Source: Paenibacillus_AA sp045062745
GTDB taxonomy: Bacteria; Bacillota; Bacilli; Paenibacillales; NBRC-103111
Length of the DNA: 11,830 nucleotides
Assembly (NCBI RefSeq): GCF_045062745.1
Contig: NZ_JBJGED010000058.1
Coordinates: 1-11,830, forward strand
Reading direction: 5' to 3'
Shown here: in pieces, positions 1 through 7,452 of the stretch
Layout of the letters: each line of letters begins with the position of its first letter
Position numbering within the stretch: the stretch's first letter is position 1
Notes under the pieces: generated by a model
What the model was told of the DNA's origin: nothing
The model's database searches: none
Seen by the model: the letters and a program-made list of their open reading frames with translations, nothing else
Program-made: the position numbers and the translations under genes

Positions 1-389
1 TCTGTTAAATAATCGCGATCCAAATATGTACCGTCAGGAAAAAATTCTATCTGCCCATATTTCCCGCCGCTTGGAGAAGGCGCTCTCCATGTGCCGACAA
101 TAAGCGTACGGATGTCCTTCTTCGCACTTGAGACGGATGCCGAGACGGCGGAGAAGGATGGATTGTCCAAGCTCTGCAAGGCGCTGGAAGCACCGGAAGC
201 TTTATCTTGCGGTTTGGATGCAGGGTTCGTGGAAGTTGAAGTTGTGGCCGCGGGAGGAGTCGGATTAGCTGCAGGATGGCTGGTTTCGGACGTAACGGAA
301 GCCGACTTTCCAAGCATATACACGGCGACGCTCATAAGTAAAGAGGCGAATATAAAAAGCAGATAGGGAACGGTTCTCGATGATTTCAT
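1..389 (-). CDS. Membrane-anchored protein with a Ser/Thr/Pro-rich linker and a lipocalin-like 'GTW..PDGTY' domain (partial)
   Basis: The 5' end of a minus-strand gene. 129 codons are open and the frame leaves the window at position 1. The start ATG at 389-387 is preceded by GGAGAG at good spacing. Residues 7-26 are a single hydrophobic segment after MKSSR, with no lipobox Cys, so it is an N-terminal anchor or uncleaved signal. Residues 29-90 are low-complexity Ala/Ser/Thr/Pro, typical of an extracytoplasmic tether. From about residue 96 a globular domain starts with LIVGTWRAP and, at 112-122, GQIEFFPDGTY. This 'GTW ... I.F.PDGTY' pattern is seen in small lipocalin-like beta-barrel domains of secreted Firmicute proteins. 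The function is unknown; an extracellular ligand-binding or stress-sensing role is only a guess. The run of six A at 38-43 (T in the gene) keeps the frame intact. Confidence 0.75.
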   Translation of the reverse strand, partial: MKSSRTVPYLLFIFASLLMSVAVYMLGKSASVTSETSHPAANPTPPAATTSTSTNPASKPQDKASGASSALQSLDNPSFSAVSASVSSAKKDIRTLIVGTWRAPSPSGGKYGQIEFFPDGTYLDRDYLT

Positions 390-422
390 TAGACACTCTC
401 CAAGCGACCACGAAGTTGGAAC

Positions 423-451
423 GGCATACCGGTAAAATTGTCCTATGTAAA
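423..451 (-). promoter_or_regulatory. Possible promoter of the left-edge membrane protein gene
   Basis: On the minus strand TTTACA (451-446, five of six matches to TTGACA) is followed after 17 bp by TATGCC (428-423, a poor -10). Transcription would start around 416 and give a leader of about 27 nt before the ATG at 389. The weak -10 makes this tentative. Confidence 0.25.
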
Positions 452-548
452 TATTACCATCAAACAGGCGGTCAGCCTATCATTACACGACAAAAATCGC
501 TATATCTTGTCTGGGTATGGTGAAAGGGGAAACAAGGTAAGCTCGAAA

Positions 549-590
549 AGGGCTATCCCACGGGCAGATGTTCGCTTCCGGGATAGCCCT
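549..590 (-). terminator. Hairpin terminator after the HD-GYP gene
   Basis: AGGGCTATCCC (549-559) and GGGATAGCCCT (580-590) form a perfect 11-bp inverted repeat with a 20-nt loop, starting 21 nt beyond the HD-GYP stop codon. Read in the minus direction, the stem is followed at once by TTTT and then CGAGC, so the U-tract is short but correctly oriented. It probably ends the response regulator/HD-GYP transcript. There is no equivalent T-tract for the plus strand. Confidence 0.7.
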
Positions 591-611
591 AGCTGTAAGA
601 TTGTCACCTTG

Positions 612-1790
612 TCACTGCGCTTCCTGCAGCTGGTCCGTATACTTGTCGCGGATCTCCAGGATCTGAGGCAGACTCTCCATGAACGCATCGACGACCGCCG
701 GGTCGAAGTGGTGGCCGCGCTCGTCCTTGAACAAGTTCAAGATCCGGTCGAGCTCCCACGCTTTCTTATACACCCGGTCGCTCGCGAGCGCGTCGAACAC
801 GTCCGCGATGCCGGTAATCCGGCCGAAGATGTGGATGTCCTCACCGGCCAGGCCGCGCGGATAGCCTTGCCCGTTCCACTTCTCGTGATGCTGCTCGGCG
901 ACGATGGCGGCGGTCTTCAGGATGTGGCGCTTGGAGTTCTTCAGCAGGTTGTAGCCGATCACGGCGTGCGACTTCATCACTTCATACTCTTCCTCCGTCA
1001 GCTTGCCGGGCTTCTTCAGCACGGAGTCGGGAATGGCGACCTTGCCGATATCGTGCATCGGCGAAGCCATCTTGAGCAGGTCCGCATCGGAACGGCTCAT
1101 ACCCAGTGCCAAGGCGAGAATGTACGAGTACTCGGCGACGCGCTTCACGTGATTGCCCGTTTCCTTGGACCGGCTCTCGCCGATTTCACCCATGGTGAAT
1201 ATAATTTCCTTCTGCGTCTCCTCGATCTCTTCCGCGAGCATGGCCGATTCGATCGATTTGCCCGAATAAGAGGCGGCGAGACTCAGGTTGCGCAGATCGT
1301 GATCGGAGAACACGCCGCTCTCCGTCATTTTGTTGATCGCCTGGTAGCAGCCCATGATCTCGCCCTCATTATTGCGGAACGGAATCGCCATGATCGCCTT
1401 CGTCCGGTACCCGGTCTGCTGATCGGTCTTCAGCGCCCCGTTCGCCAGAATATCGCGATACGGCTCGTTCATATACGCGTCGTCGATGAAGATAGGCTCG
1501 CCCGTGGCGATGGAATGGCCGGCCAGGCCGGCGCCGGCGGGAATGCGCAGCTCGCTGACCCCGTGAGCCACCTTCGTCCACAGCTCGCCGCGCTGGGTAT
1601 CGAGCAGCCAGACGGTACAGCGGTCGGCGACTACGATTTCCTTGCCCATGTCGGCCATAAGTGACAACACGTTGTCGAGATGGCGCTCGTTGGCAATTTT
1701 GGCCGCATAGTCCAGAATCACCTGCAGCAGTTCGTCGGGCTCCAAATCTTTCTTGATGCGCGGTTTCTCAAATTCATACGTTTCGTGCAC
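612..1790 (-). CDS. GAF + HD-GYP domain protein, probable cyclic di-GMP phosphodiesterase
   Basis: HD-GYP proteins hydrolyse cyclic di-GMP to pGpG or GMP at a di- or tri-metal centre. Numbered from an upstream ATG at 1811, residues ~25-190 are a GAF sensor domain (RCTVWLLD 64-71, GEPIFIDDAY 104-113), ~190-215 a helical linker, and ~208-385 the HD-GYP domain. All expected metal ligands are visible: H221, H253-D254 in MHDIGK, H282, H308-H309, D337, plus GYP at 316-318. No membrane segment, so it should be cytosolic. The GAF domain carries NK (160-161), F168 and D172, resembling the NKFDE motif of cyclic-nucleotide-binding GAF domains but with Leu for the final Glu. Start choice: the ATG at 1811 has no ribosome binding site, whereas the in-frame GTG at 1790-1788 has AAGGAG nine bases upstream, so GTG is preferred (392 aa; subtract 7 from the numbers given). 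It lies 55 bp downstream of the response regulator with no terminator between, so the two are probably co-transcribed. Confidence 0.93.
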   Translation of the reverse strand: MHETYEFEKPRIKKDLEPDELLQVILDYAAKIANERHLDNVLSLMADMGKEIVVADRCTVWLLDTQRGELWTKVAHGVSELRIPAGAGLAGHSIATGEPIFIDDAYMNEPYRDILANGALKTDQQTGYRTKAIMAIPFRNNEGEIMGCYQAINKMTESGVFSDHDLRNLSLAASYSGKSIESAMLAEEIEETQKEIIFTMGEIGESRSKETGNHVKRVAEYSYILALALGMSRSDADLLKMASPMHDIGKVAIPDSVLKKPGKLTEEEYEVMKSHAVIGYNLLKNSKRHILKTAAIVAEQHHEKWNGQGYPRGLAGEDIHIFGRITGIADVFDALASDRVYKKAWELDRILNLFKDERGHHFDPAVVDAFMESLPQILEIRDKYTDQLQEAQ

Positions 1791-1845
1791 TGCGCCACTC
1801 TCCTTGCCCATCCTATGGAATTGGCCCGCTGCTTAGACAAGCCTA

Positions 1846-2559
1846 TTAGGGTTGAAACTTATAACCGACGCCCCATACGGTCTTAATATATTGCGGCTCC
1901 TTCGGATCGAGTTCCACTTTTTTGCGCAGGTTCGCAATATGGACGTCGATCGAACGCTCGGTCACGAACGATTCGAATCCGCGGAGCGCATTGATCAGCT
2001 CTTCCCGGCTGAACACCTTGCCCGGGAACAGGGTGAACAGCTTCATGATCTCGAATTCGGAGAACGTCGTCTCCACATAGTGGCCGTTCACATACAGCGA
2101 ACGACGCTCTTGATCGAGCTGGACCTGTCGCTGGGGACCGACTGGCGGGGGCTCGACCGGCTCTACGGCGCGAGTGGCCGCCACCTGATGGAGGTGGAAT
2201 TGGCTCCGGCGGATCAAGGCCGCCATCCGGGCGGTCAGCTCCCGCATGCTGAACGGCTTGGACAGGAAATCGTCCGCCCCGGCGGAAAGCGCATTCACCC
2301 GCTCGCTCACTTCCGTCTTCATCGAGACGACCAGGATGGGGACGAGGGAAGTCTCTCTCAGCTTGGTGCAAAACTCGGTCCCATACATATCGGGGAGTAC
2401 CAGATCCAGCAGCACGATGTCGGGGGCGAACTGAGCCGTCATCCGGAGCCCGTCCGTCCCATTCTCCGATCGCTTGACCTCGTAGCCCTCCTCGGATAAA
2501 TACATCGCTAACATCTCGCCGATCATCGGATCGTCTTCCACGATCATCACTCTGCTCAC
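1846..2559 (-). CDS. OmpR/PhoB-family response regulator (receiver + winged helix)
   Basis: A two-component DNA-binding regulator of about 237 aa. Counting from the GTG start, the receiver spans residues 1-115 with the acidic pair in IVEDD, phospho-acceptor D52 (VLLDLVLPD), the switch Ser at 79 and K101 in FLSKPF, all intact. A linker rich in Pro, Val and Gln follows. The C-terminal Trans_reg_C winged helix covers about 140-237, with ERSIDVHIANLRKK as recognition helix and the terminal YIKTVWGVGYKF typical of the family. Start: a TTG at 2565 and a GTG at 2559 are both in frame behind AGAGG. The GTG is preferred because AGAGG lies 10 nt from it and only 4 nt from the TTG. No histidine kinase is adjacent in the operon; the next gene is the HD-GYP phosphodiesterase, which makes the latter a likely target or partner. 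An 11-bp-phased direct repeat just upstream suggests autoregulation. Its specific name (PhoP, ResD, WalR and so on) cannot be decided. Confidence 0.93.
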   Translation of the reverse strand: MSRVMIVEDDPMIGEMLAMYLSEEGYEVKRSENGTDGLRMTAQFAPDIVLLDLVLPDMYGTEFCTKLRETSLVPILVVSMKTEVSERVNALSAGADDFLSKPFSMRELTARMAALIRRSQFHLHQVAATRAVEPVEPPPVGPQRQVQLDQERRSLYVNGHYVETTFSEFEIMKLFTLFPGKVFSREELINALRGFESFVTERSIDVHIANLRKKVELDPKEPQYIKTVWGVGYKFQP

Positions 2560-2579
2560 GTACAAACCGCCTCTACAAC

Positions 2580-2608
2580 GTAATAAAAGTTAGGAAAATA
2601 TTAGGAAA
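2580..2608 (-). promoter_or_regulatory. Candidate response-regulator box with overlapping -10, upstream of the response regulator gene
   Basis: Plus-strand TTAGGAAA occurs at 2590-2597 and again at 2601-2608. The 11-bp offset equals one helical turn. Read toward the gene it is TTTCCTAA-3 bp-TTTCCTAA. A degraded third unit (TnnGGA) may lie at 2612. A weak -10, TATTAC, sits at 2585-2580 only 4 bp from the repeat, and there is no good -35. This is the arrangement of promoters activated by PhoB/PhoP-type regulators. The start codon at 2559 is about 20 nt further on. The binding protein is inferred, not shown. Confidence 0.45.
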
Positions 2609-2796
2609 CTATGTGGATCATAGAGTCGAGAATTGGCAAAGGTATCCTTCTTTTTACTATACTATATGGTAAAATTGACGTCTAGTACGGGCTGGCCGTT
2701 CGATAGAGGCCGAGATAGAAGACTAGTGGGGCCGAAAATGTTAAAAATGTGTGAGTTTTCACAAAATGGAGCGGGTCTGGTGCGGTCGTTGCGTTT

Positions 2797-2805
2797 TGGT
2801 ATAAT
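2797..2805 (+). promoter_or_regulatory. Extended -10 promoter for the DUF92 gene
   Basis: TGGTATAAT is a perfect extended -10 element (TGn + TATAAT, hexamer at 2800-2805). No convincing -35 is present, as is usual for extended -10 promoters; TGGTGC at 2778-2783 is the nearest candidate. Transcription would begin around 2812, about 60 nt before the DUF92 start codon. Confidence 0.55.
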
Positions 2806-2872
2806 GAGGCAGAGAAGTGTGATGCAGATCGGATCGAAACTAAGCACGAGCGGGAAGGGGAAGCGGAATAGC

Positions 2873-3712
2873 ATGGGGGATTGGTGGATGGGGCTGCTCG
2901 GGAGCGGCGTGATTGCGGGAGCAGCCTATGTCAAAAAGTCGCTGTCGGGGTCGGGGGCGTTATCCGCGGTTGTGCTGGGTACGGCCTTGTACGCCCTTGG
3001 CAGTGCGGCCTGGTTCGGTACGCTGATCGCATTCTTCCTCTCGTCGACGCTGCTCACGAAGTGGAAGCAAACACGCAAAAAAGCCGCAGAGAGCGGCTAC
3101 GAGAAGACGGGGCGCCGGGACGCGGCGCAGGTATGGGCGAACGGCGGGCTCGGCCTCCTGCTATGCGCCGCCTATGCGGTGTCGCCATCGCCGCTATGGT
3201 ACGCGGCGTACATCGGGGTGATGGCTGCCGTGAACGCCGACACGTGGGCGACCGAGCTCGGCGGCCTGAGCCGCACCGCGCCCCGGTCGATCCTGACCGG
3301 CCGCCGTGTGATGCCGGGCACGTCCGGCGGCGTGACCGCGCTCGGCCTCGCCGCCACGGTGGCGGGCGGCGTGTTCATCGGCGCGGCCGCCTGGCTGCTG
3401 CAACGGCTGGACTCGGCGCTCGCGCCGGCCGCCGAGCCGACCGCGGCCGCCGCGCTCGGCCTGGCGCCGCTCCTCGCGCTAGGCGCGCTCGGCGGCGCCG
3501 CCGGCTCGCTGGCGGACTCGGCGCTCGGCGCCGCGTGGCAGCGGATGTACCGCTGCCCGGTGTGCGGCCGCGAGGTCGAGACGCGCCGCCATTGCGGCGA
3601 GGCGACGGTGCATGTGCGCGGCTGGGCCGCGTTGGGCAACGACGCCGTCAACGTGCTCAGCTCCGCGGTAGGCGGAGCTGTGGCTTTAGGCGCAGCGGCG
3701 TGGTGGCTCTGA
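2873..3712 (+). CDS. DUF92 family multi-pass membrane protein
   Basis: A 279-aa integral membrane protein of the DUF92 family (TIGR00297-like), which includes plant phytyl-phosphate kinase VTE6; the bacterial role is not established. Family hallmarks are the N-terminal segment LLGSGVIAGAAYVKKSLS, FFLSSTLLTKWK, YEKTGRRDAAQVWANGG, VNADTWATELGGLSR and PGTSGGVT. A cytosolic-looking Cys cluster (C228, C231, H240, C241 in YRCPVCG and RRHCGE) is followed by the conserved GNDAVN. About six or seven hydrophobic stretches are visible. The start ATG at 2873 fits the usual family N terminus. An alternative ATG at 2888 has GGGGG eight bases upstream and would lose only five residues. The frame is open much further upstream, but that part looks non-coding. 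The segment encoded at roughly 3400-3660 is exceptionally GC-rich, with an Ala-rich loop. It is transcribed divergently from the response regulator and convergently with the small gene at 3742-3963. Confidence 0.9.
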   Translation: MGDWWMGLLGSGVIAGAAYVKKSLSGSGALSAVVLGTALYALGSAAWFGTLIAFFLSSTLLTKWKQTRKKAAESGYEKTGRRDAAQVWANGGLGLLLCAAYAVSPSPLWYAAYIGVMAAVNADTWATELGGLSRTAPRSILTGRRVMPGTSGGVTALGLAATVAGGVFIGAAAWLLQRLDSALAPAAEPTAAAALGLAPLLALGALGGAAGSLADSALGAAWQRMYRCPVCGREVETRRHCGEATVHVRGWAALGNDAVNVLSSAVGGAVALGAAAWWL

Positions 3713-3741
3713 CGTTCCGCCGCTCTGCCAACGGGGTTGGC
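3658..3741 (+). other. Two hairpins around the 3' end of the DUF92 gene
   Basis: CAGCTCCGC (3658-3666) and GCGGAGCTG (3672-3680) pair perfectly around a 5-nt loop inside the last codons of the DUF92 gene. GCCAAC (3727-3732) and GTTGGC (3736-3741) pair around a GGG loop in the 29-bp gap between the convergent stop codons. Neither is followed by a T-tract on either strand. They may slow or end transcription between convergent genes, but they are not canonical intrinsic terminators. Confidence 0.35.
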
Positions 3742-3963
3742 TTATGCCGACACTTCCAGGTACATTTTCGTCCCATCACGGTATTGGAAAATTGCCACTT
3801 GGCTCAGCAGCTCTATCGACAAAATCATCTTCAGCTTCCGCCGGAACTCGAAGTCGTATTCCAGCTCGGACAGCTTCGCGCTGAGCAAGGGCAGCATCGC
3901 TGAAGAGGCGTATTGGTGGACGGGAATCGATTTGTTTTTGAATAAGATGACGGATGTTTTCAT
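3742..3963 (-). CDS. Small protein of unknown function (73 aa)
   Basis: I do not recognise this protein. It encodes MKTSVILFKNKSIPVHQYAS... and ends ...QYRDGTKMYLEVSA. There is no signal peptide and no long hydrophobic helix. The central part is charged and Leu-rich (LSAKLSELEYDFEFRRKLKM), suggesting a small cytosolic alpha/beta protein. Support for it being real: the ATG at 3963 is preceded by GGAAGGAT about 10 nt upstream, it fills an otherwise empty gap of over 400 bp, its stop sits 29 bp from the convergent DUF92 stop, and no better reading frame exists there. A second minus-strand frame (3776-3973) overlaps it but lacks these supports. Confidence 0.55.
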   Translation of the reverse strand: MKTSVILFKNKSIPVHQYASSAMLPLLSAKLSELEYDFEFRRKLKMILSIELLSQVAIFQYRDGTKMYLEVSA

Positions 3964-4082
3964 AGTGCATCATCCTTCCGTTGATTTGTACATGTTTACT
4001 CTACTAAATAAACATAAATTTACGATGAAACGCAGGTGAAAACAAAATTTAATTTCTTAGTACGAAGCTAACAATTATCGGT

Positions 4083-4088
4083 TACAAT
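4083..4088 (+). promoter_or_regulatory. Possible -10 element for the hybrid kinase gene
   Basis: TACAAT lies 53 nt before the GTG start at 4141, in the AT-rich 177-bp gap between the small minus-strand gene and the kinase. No good -35 is found at 16-18 bp upstream, so this is weak. Confidence 0.25.
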
Positions 4089-4109
4089 AGCGGCGAGTGG
4101 CAGGATATA

Positions 4110-4126
4110 GGCGGCGAACGGCCGCC
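4110..4126 (+). promoter_or_regulatory. GC hairpin directly upstream of the hybrid kinase ribosome binding site
   Basis: GGCGGC (4110-4115) and GCCGCC (4121-4126) form a perfect 6-bp all-GC stem with a 5-nt loop. It ends two to four bases before the GGGGAGGG Shine-Dalgarno run (about 4127-4135) of the GTG start at 4141. Such a stem beside the ribosome binding site could affect translation initiation or 5'-end stability. It is far too small to be a known riboswitch. Confidence 0.3.
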
Positions 4127-4140
4127 GGGGGAGGGCAACC

Positions 4141-7100
4141 GTGGTAGTCGTCAATATGGCATTGCTGGCGGTGTTCGTGTCTTTCGCAGGACAATGGTTA
4201 TTGAAAGCGGATTCAGCAGTGCGTTCCACATTTCGGTTTCAAGTAAGAGTCGGCGTCATTCTCGGCGCTTTCGCAATCGTGCTGATGCTCACCGGCGTAT
4301 CGATCGAGGGTGGCCGTGCACTAGACTTGCGGCATCAGATGCTGTTCGCGGCCGCTTACATCGGCAGTTTGCCGGGAGCGCTGATCGCATGTTTCGTGAT
4401 GCTCGCGGGCCTGCTCGTCATGGACCCGCCGTCGATCGTTTCTTCGATCGTGACGACGCTCTTGATCGCGCTGATTAGCGGGTTCGGCTCTCTGAAGCTT
4501 CAGCGGGAAGGGGTTCGCACGCTGCTGTTCTGCTGCACGTTCGCGGCGATTTTTTTCGTAGAGCTGGCTTGGGTACAGGGTGACCCGCTCGGCCGAATCG
4601 TGTTCCCGTATTTGCTGATCAACACAGGTTGCACGCTCGTCATAGCCGCTTTCCTGCATCACCTGAAGCGCTCCTACGGATTGCTCGATCAGGTGAGAAC
4701 GGTGCAGCGGGAGCTGCTCGAGCTGCTCCATCTGCAGCCGGGTTATACGCTCAAATTCCGCAAGGAGAACGGACGGTTCGTCCACACGCTTGCGGAAGGG
4801 CAGCTCCTGAGCCAGCTTGGCTTCGACCGGCACCAGATGATCGGGACGAGCATCCTGGACGGGGGACGATTGCCGGAGGATCAGGCCCGCTGGTTGAACG
4901 ACCAATACGAGCAAGCCTGGTTAGGGGAGCTCGTCACCTTCGAAGCCCATTATAACGGGTTGACGCTCTTCATCACGCTTCAGCCGATCCTGGATACCGA
5001 GGGGAACACGGTGGAGGTCATCAGCTCCGCCACGAACATCACGGACCGCATTCACGTAGAGCGGACGCTCGTCGAGAGCAAGCTGAAATACCGGACGCTC
5101 GTGGACAGTTCCGAGGACTTGATCTTCGGCTTCAACGAGCTCGGGGTCGTGACATCGACCAATCAAAAAGTCGCCGACCTGCTGGGCCGCCCGTTCAAGC
5201 AAATTATCGGCCAGCCGTTCCTCCATCTGTTCCCGGGCAAGCATGCCGAGTTGTGGAATCAATATTTCCTCCGCAGCATCGACGAGCGGCGCCGGCTGCG
5301 CGTGGAGATGGCGATGCAGCTCGGGGACCAGGGCGAGCGGACGTATTCGGTCACGTTCTCGCCGGTGTTCGGGGAAGACGGAGCGTTTACGGGCATGTCG
5401 GGGACGATCCATGATTTGACGGACATTATTAAGAAGAAAGAAGCGGACGAAGCAAACGAAGCGAAAAGCCAGTTCCTCGCCCGCATGAGCCACGAAATCC
5501 GTACGCCGCTCAGCGGCATTATCGGCGTGAGCGAGTTGCTCTCCCGGACCGGGCTGACCGATATCCAGCAGGATTACGTCGACAAGATCGAATCGTCGTC
5601 CCAGGCGCTGCTCCGCATCATTAATGAAATTTTGGATTTCTCCAAAGTGGAGGCTGGAAAGCTTGGGTTGGAGGCGCACCGGTTTCATTTTGACCTGGTG
5701 ATGAAAAAACTGGCCGATACGCTCAGCGTCTTCATGGGCAAGCAGCAGATCGAGTTCGTGCTGGATCTCCCCGCCACGCTGCCGGATGTGCTGATCGGCG
5801 ACGCCCAGCGGCTGGAGCAGGTGCTGCTCAACCTGTGCTCGAATGCTATCAAATTCACGCATAAGGGCCATGTCGCACTGCGGATTACGATGCTGCCGCT
5901 GCAGCCGGCCGAGCCGGGACAATCCGTGGCGCTTCGGTTCAGCATTGAGGACACGGGCATCGGCATGTCGGGTGAGCAGCTGGCGCATCTGTTCGAGCCG
6001 TTCTCCCAAGGAGACGGGTCGACGAGCCGCAAGTATGGGGGGACCGGCCTCGGGCTCGTCATTTCCAAAAGTCTGATCGAGCTTATGGGCGGATCGCTTC
6101 GCGTCTCGAGCGAGCTGGGACACGGGAGCACTTTCTCGTTCGAGCTGACGTTCCCGGTGCCGGAGGACGCGAAGTGGACAACGCAGACGCTTCCGGAGCC
6201 GCAGCATGGCCTACGGGTGCTCATTCTGGAGGATTCGCCGATCGTTTACAATCAACTGTGCGACGCCCTCACCTTGCTCCGGCTGCAGACGGCGTGGGTC
6301 GCTTCGTGGAAGGAAGCCACGGCGCTCTTGGCTCATGACGACGAGACGCCGTACGATCTCGTGCTGGTCGATATGGAGATGGACGATATGTATGGCGTGG
6401 AGACTTGGCAGCAGTTGAGAGCGGCAGCCGAGCGTACAGGGACGCTCACGCTGGCCATGACTTCCGTCTATGGACGCGACGAGCTGATGGGTCTCGACGA
6501 GGTGCACCGGCCGGACTCCATCCTGGTGAAGCCAATCAGCCGGACCCGGCTGTTCGAGACGCTGTGCGCGTTGCTTGAACGGAAGCAAGAGGACGGCGCC
6601 AAGCCGGCCACGCCGCCCGAGGAGGTTCAGGCCGCGCGCAGAAGCTCGTTCGGACGCATCTTGCTCGCGGAAGACAACCCGATCAATCAATTGGTCGCCA
6701 CGGAGCTGCTCAAGGAATGGGGGTACTACGTCGAAGTGGCGGTGAATGGGATTGAGGTGCTGCAAAAGATGGAGGCGGAGGACTGGGACCTCGTGCTGAT
6801 GGACATCCATATGCCGGAGATGGACGGGTATGAGGCGACCCGCCGGATTCGGCAAAATCCGCGTTTCGATTCGATTCCCGTCCTCGCCCTTACCGCCAAT
6901 GTGATTCGGTCGGATCAGGATACGTACTACCGGATCGGGATGGATGCCATTATTACGAAGCCGATCGATGTGGATTCGATGAGGTTGACCGTCAGCCAAT
7001 GGATGGCGGCGGACCGGCTGAGTCTGAACCCGCGCGCGGCCGAGCATGGTCCTGGAGCTGGAGTGCATGAGGTGGATGCGGCTCCAATGGCCTCGCTTGT

Positions 7101-7452
7101 ACCGGTGTTGGACGGGATCGACGTAGAGCAGGCGCTGCATCGTCTCGGCGGAAAGCTGCCGCTTCTCACGCATCTCTTGATGCGGTTTCGGGAGCAGTAC
7201 GGAGCGTTCGCCGCCCAATTGGAGCAAAGTGTAGCTCAGGGTGACGTCCCCGGCGCCAAGCGGATGCTGCATACGTTCCGGGGTGCGGCCGGCAACCTAT
7301 CCGCGCAAGAGCTGCTCGCGGCCGCTACCGAGATGGAGCAGGCGCTCGGCGCGGAGACGCTGCACGAGGAGCAGCTGCTGGCGCTCCTGCTCGCGGTCAA
7401 GCGGGAGCACGCGCGGGTCATCGATTCCATTGCCAGCCTGCAGACCGGGTAA
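4141..7452 (+). CDS. BarA-like hybrid sensor histidine kinase with two receivers and Hpt
   Basis: A 1103-aa membrane-bound phosphorelay kinase. Residues 1-175 carry five or six hydrophobic segments with DLRHQMLFAAAYIGSLPGA, resembling the 5TMR-LYT sensor type. Two PAS-like regions follow (about 195-305 and 312-430). The HisKA domain has H451 in SHEIRTPLSG. The ATPase has N568 (N box), DTGIGMS 604-610 and GGTGLGL 633-639. Receiver 1 has E697-D698, D744 and K797. Receiver 2 has E844-D845, D888 in LMDIHMPEMDGYEA, T918 and K940. A C-terminal Hpt domain has H1044 in HTFRGAAGN, with Arg replacing the usual Lys. All catalytic residues are intact, so a His-Asp-His relay to a separate response regulator is expected. 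The GTG start at 4141 has GGGGGAGGG about six bases upstream. No response regulator gene is directly adjacent; the nearest is at 1846-2559. The signal sensed is unknown. Confidence 0.93.
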   Translation: MVVVNMALLAVFVSFAGQWLLKADSAVRSTFRFQVRVGVILGAFAIVLMLTGVSIEGGRALDLRHQMLFAAAYIGSLPGALIACFVMLAGLLVMDPPSIVSSIVTTLLIALISGFGSLKLQREGVRTLLFCCTFAAIFFVELAWVQGDPLGRIVFPYLLINTGCTLVIAAFLHHLKRSYGLLDQVRTVQRELLELLHLQPGYTLKFRKENGRFVHTLAEGQLLSQLGFDRHQMIGTSILDGGRLPEDQARWLNDQYEQAWLGELVTFEAHYNGLTLFITLQPILDTEGNTVEVISSATNITDRIHVERTLVESKLKYRTLVDSSEDLIFGFNELGVVTSTNQKVADLLGRPFKQIIGQPFLHLFPGKHAELWNQYFLRSIDERRRLRVEMAMQLGDQGERTYSVTFSPVFGEDGAFTGMSGTIHDLTDIIKKKEADEANEAKSQFLARMSHEIRTPLSGIIGVSELLSRTGLTDIQQDYVDKIESSSQALLRIINEILDFSKVEAGKLGLEAHRFHFDLVMKKLADTLSVFMGKQQIEFVLDLPATLPDVLIGDAQRLEQVLLNLCSNAIKFTHKGHVALRITMLPLQPAEPGQSVALRFSIEDTGIGMSGEQLAHLFEPFSQGDGSTSRKYGGTGLGLVISKSLIELMGGSLRVSSELGHGSTFSFELTFPVPEDAKWTTQTLPEPQHGLRVLILEDSPIVYNQLCDALTLLRLQTAWVASWKEATALLAHDDETPYDLVLVDMEMDDMYGVETWQQLRAAAERTGTLTLAMTSVYGRDELMGLDEVHRPDSILVKPISRTRLFETLCALLERKQEDGAKPATPPEEVQAARRSSFGRILLAEDNPINQLVATELLKEWGYYVEVAVNGIEVLQKMEAEDWDLVLMDIHMPEMDGYEATRRIRQNPRFDSIPVLALTANVIRSDQDTYYRIGMDAIITKPIDVDSMRLTVSQWMAADRLSLNPRAAEHGPGAGVHEVDAAPMASLVPVLDGIDVEQALHRLGGKLPLLTHLLMRFREQYGAFAAQLEQSVAQGDVPGAKRMLHTFRGAAGNLSAQELLAAATEMEQALGAETLHEEQLLALLLAVKREHARVIDSIASLQTG

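Noticed and set aside
38..43. Frameshift in the left-edge gene at a run of six A
   Set aside because: Careful recounting shows the frame reads through as EFFPDGTYLDRDYLT, which fits the domain pattern, so the gene is only cut by the window edge.
438..1664. Long plus-strand open frame of 408 codons opposite the HD-GYP gene
   Set aside because: It is the antisense shadow of a GC-rich gene whose minus-strand product carries a full GAF and HD-GYP motif set. The plus-strand translation has no family motif.
2881..3903. Plus-strand frame of 340 codons overlapping the DUF92 gene in another phase
   Set aside because: The product is an Arg/Gly/Ala-rich low-complexity string, a frame-shifted shadow of the DUF92 coding sequence, and it runs on antisense to the 73-aa gene.
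4921..6207. Long minus-strand open frame opposite the hybrid kinase, with a similar one at 6211-7272
   Set aside because: Both are rich in Arg, His and Gln without domain motifs, as expected from the complement of GC-rich coding DNA. The kinase frame holds every catalytic motif.
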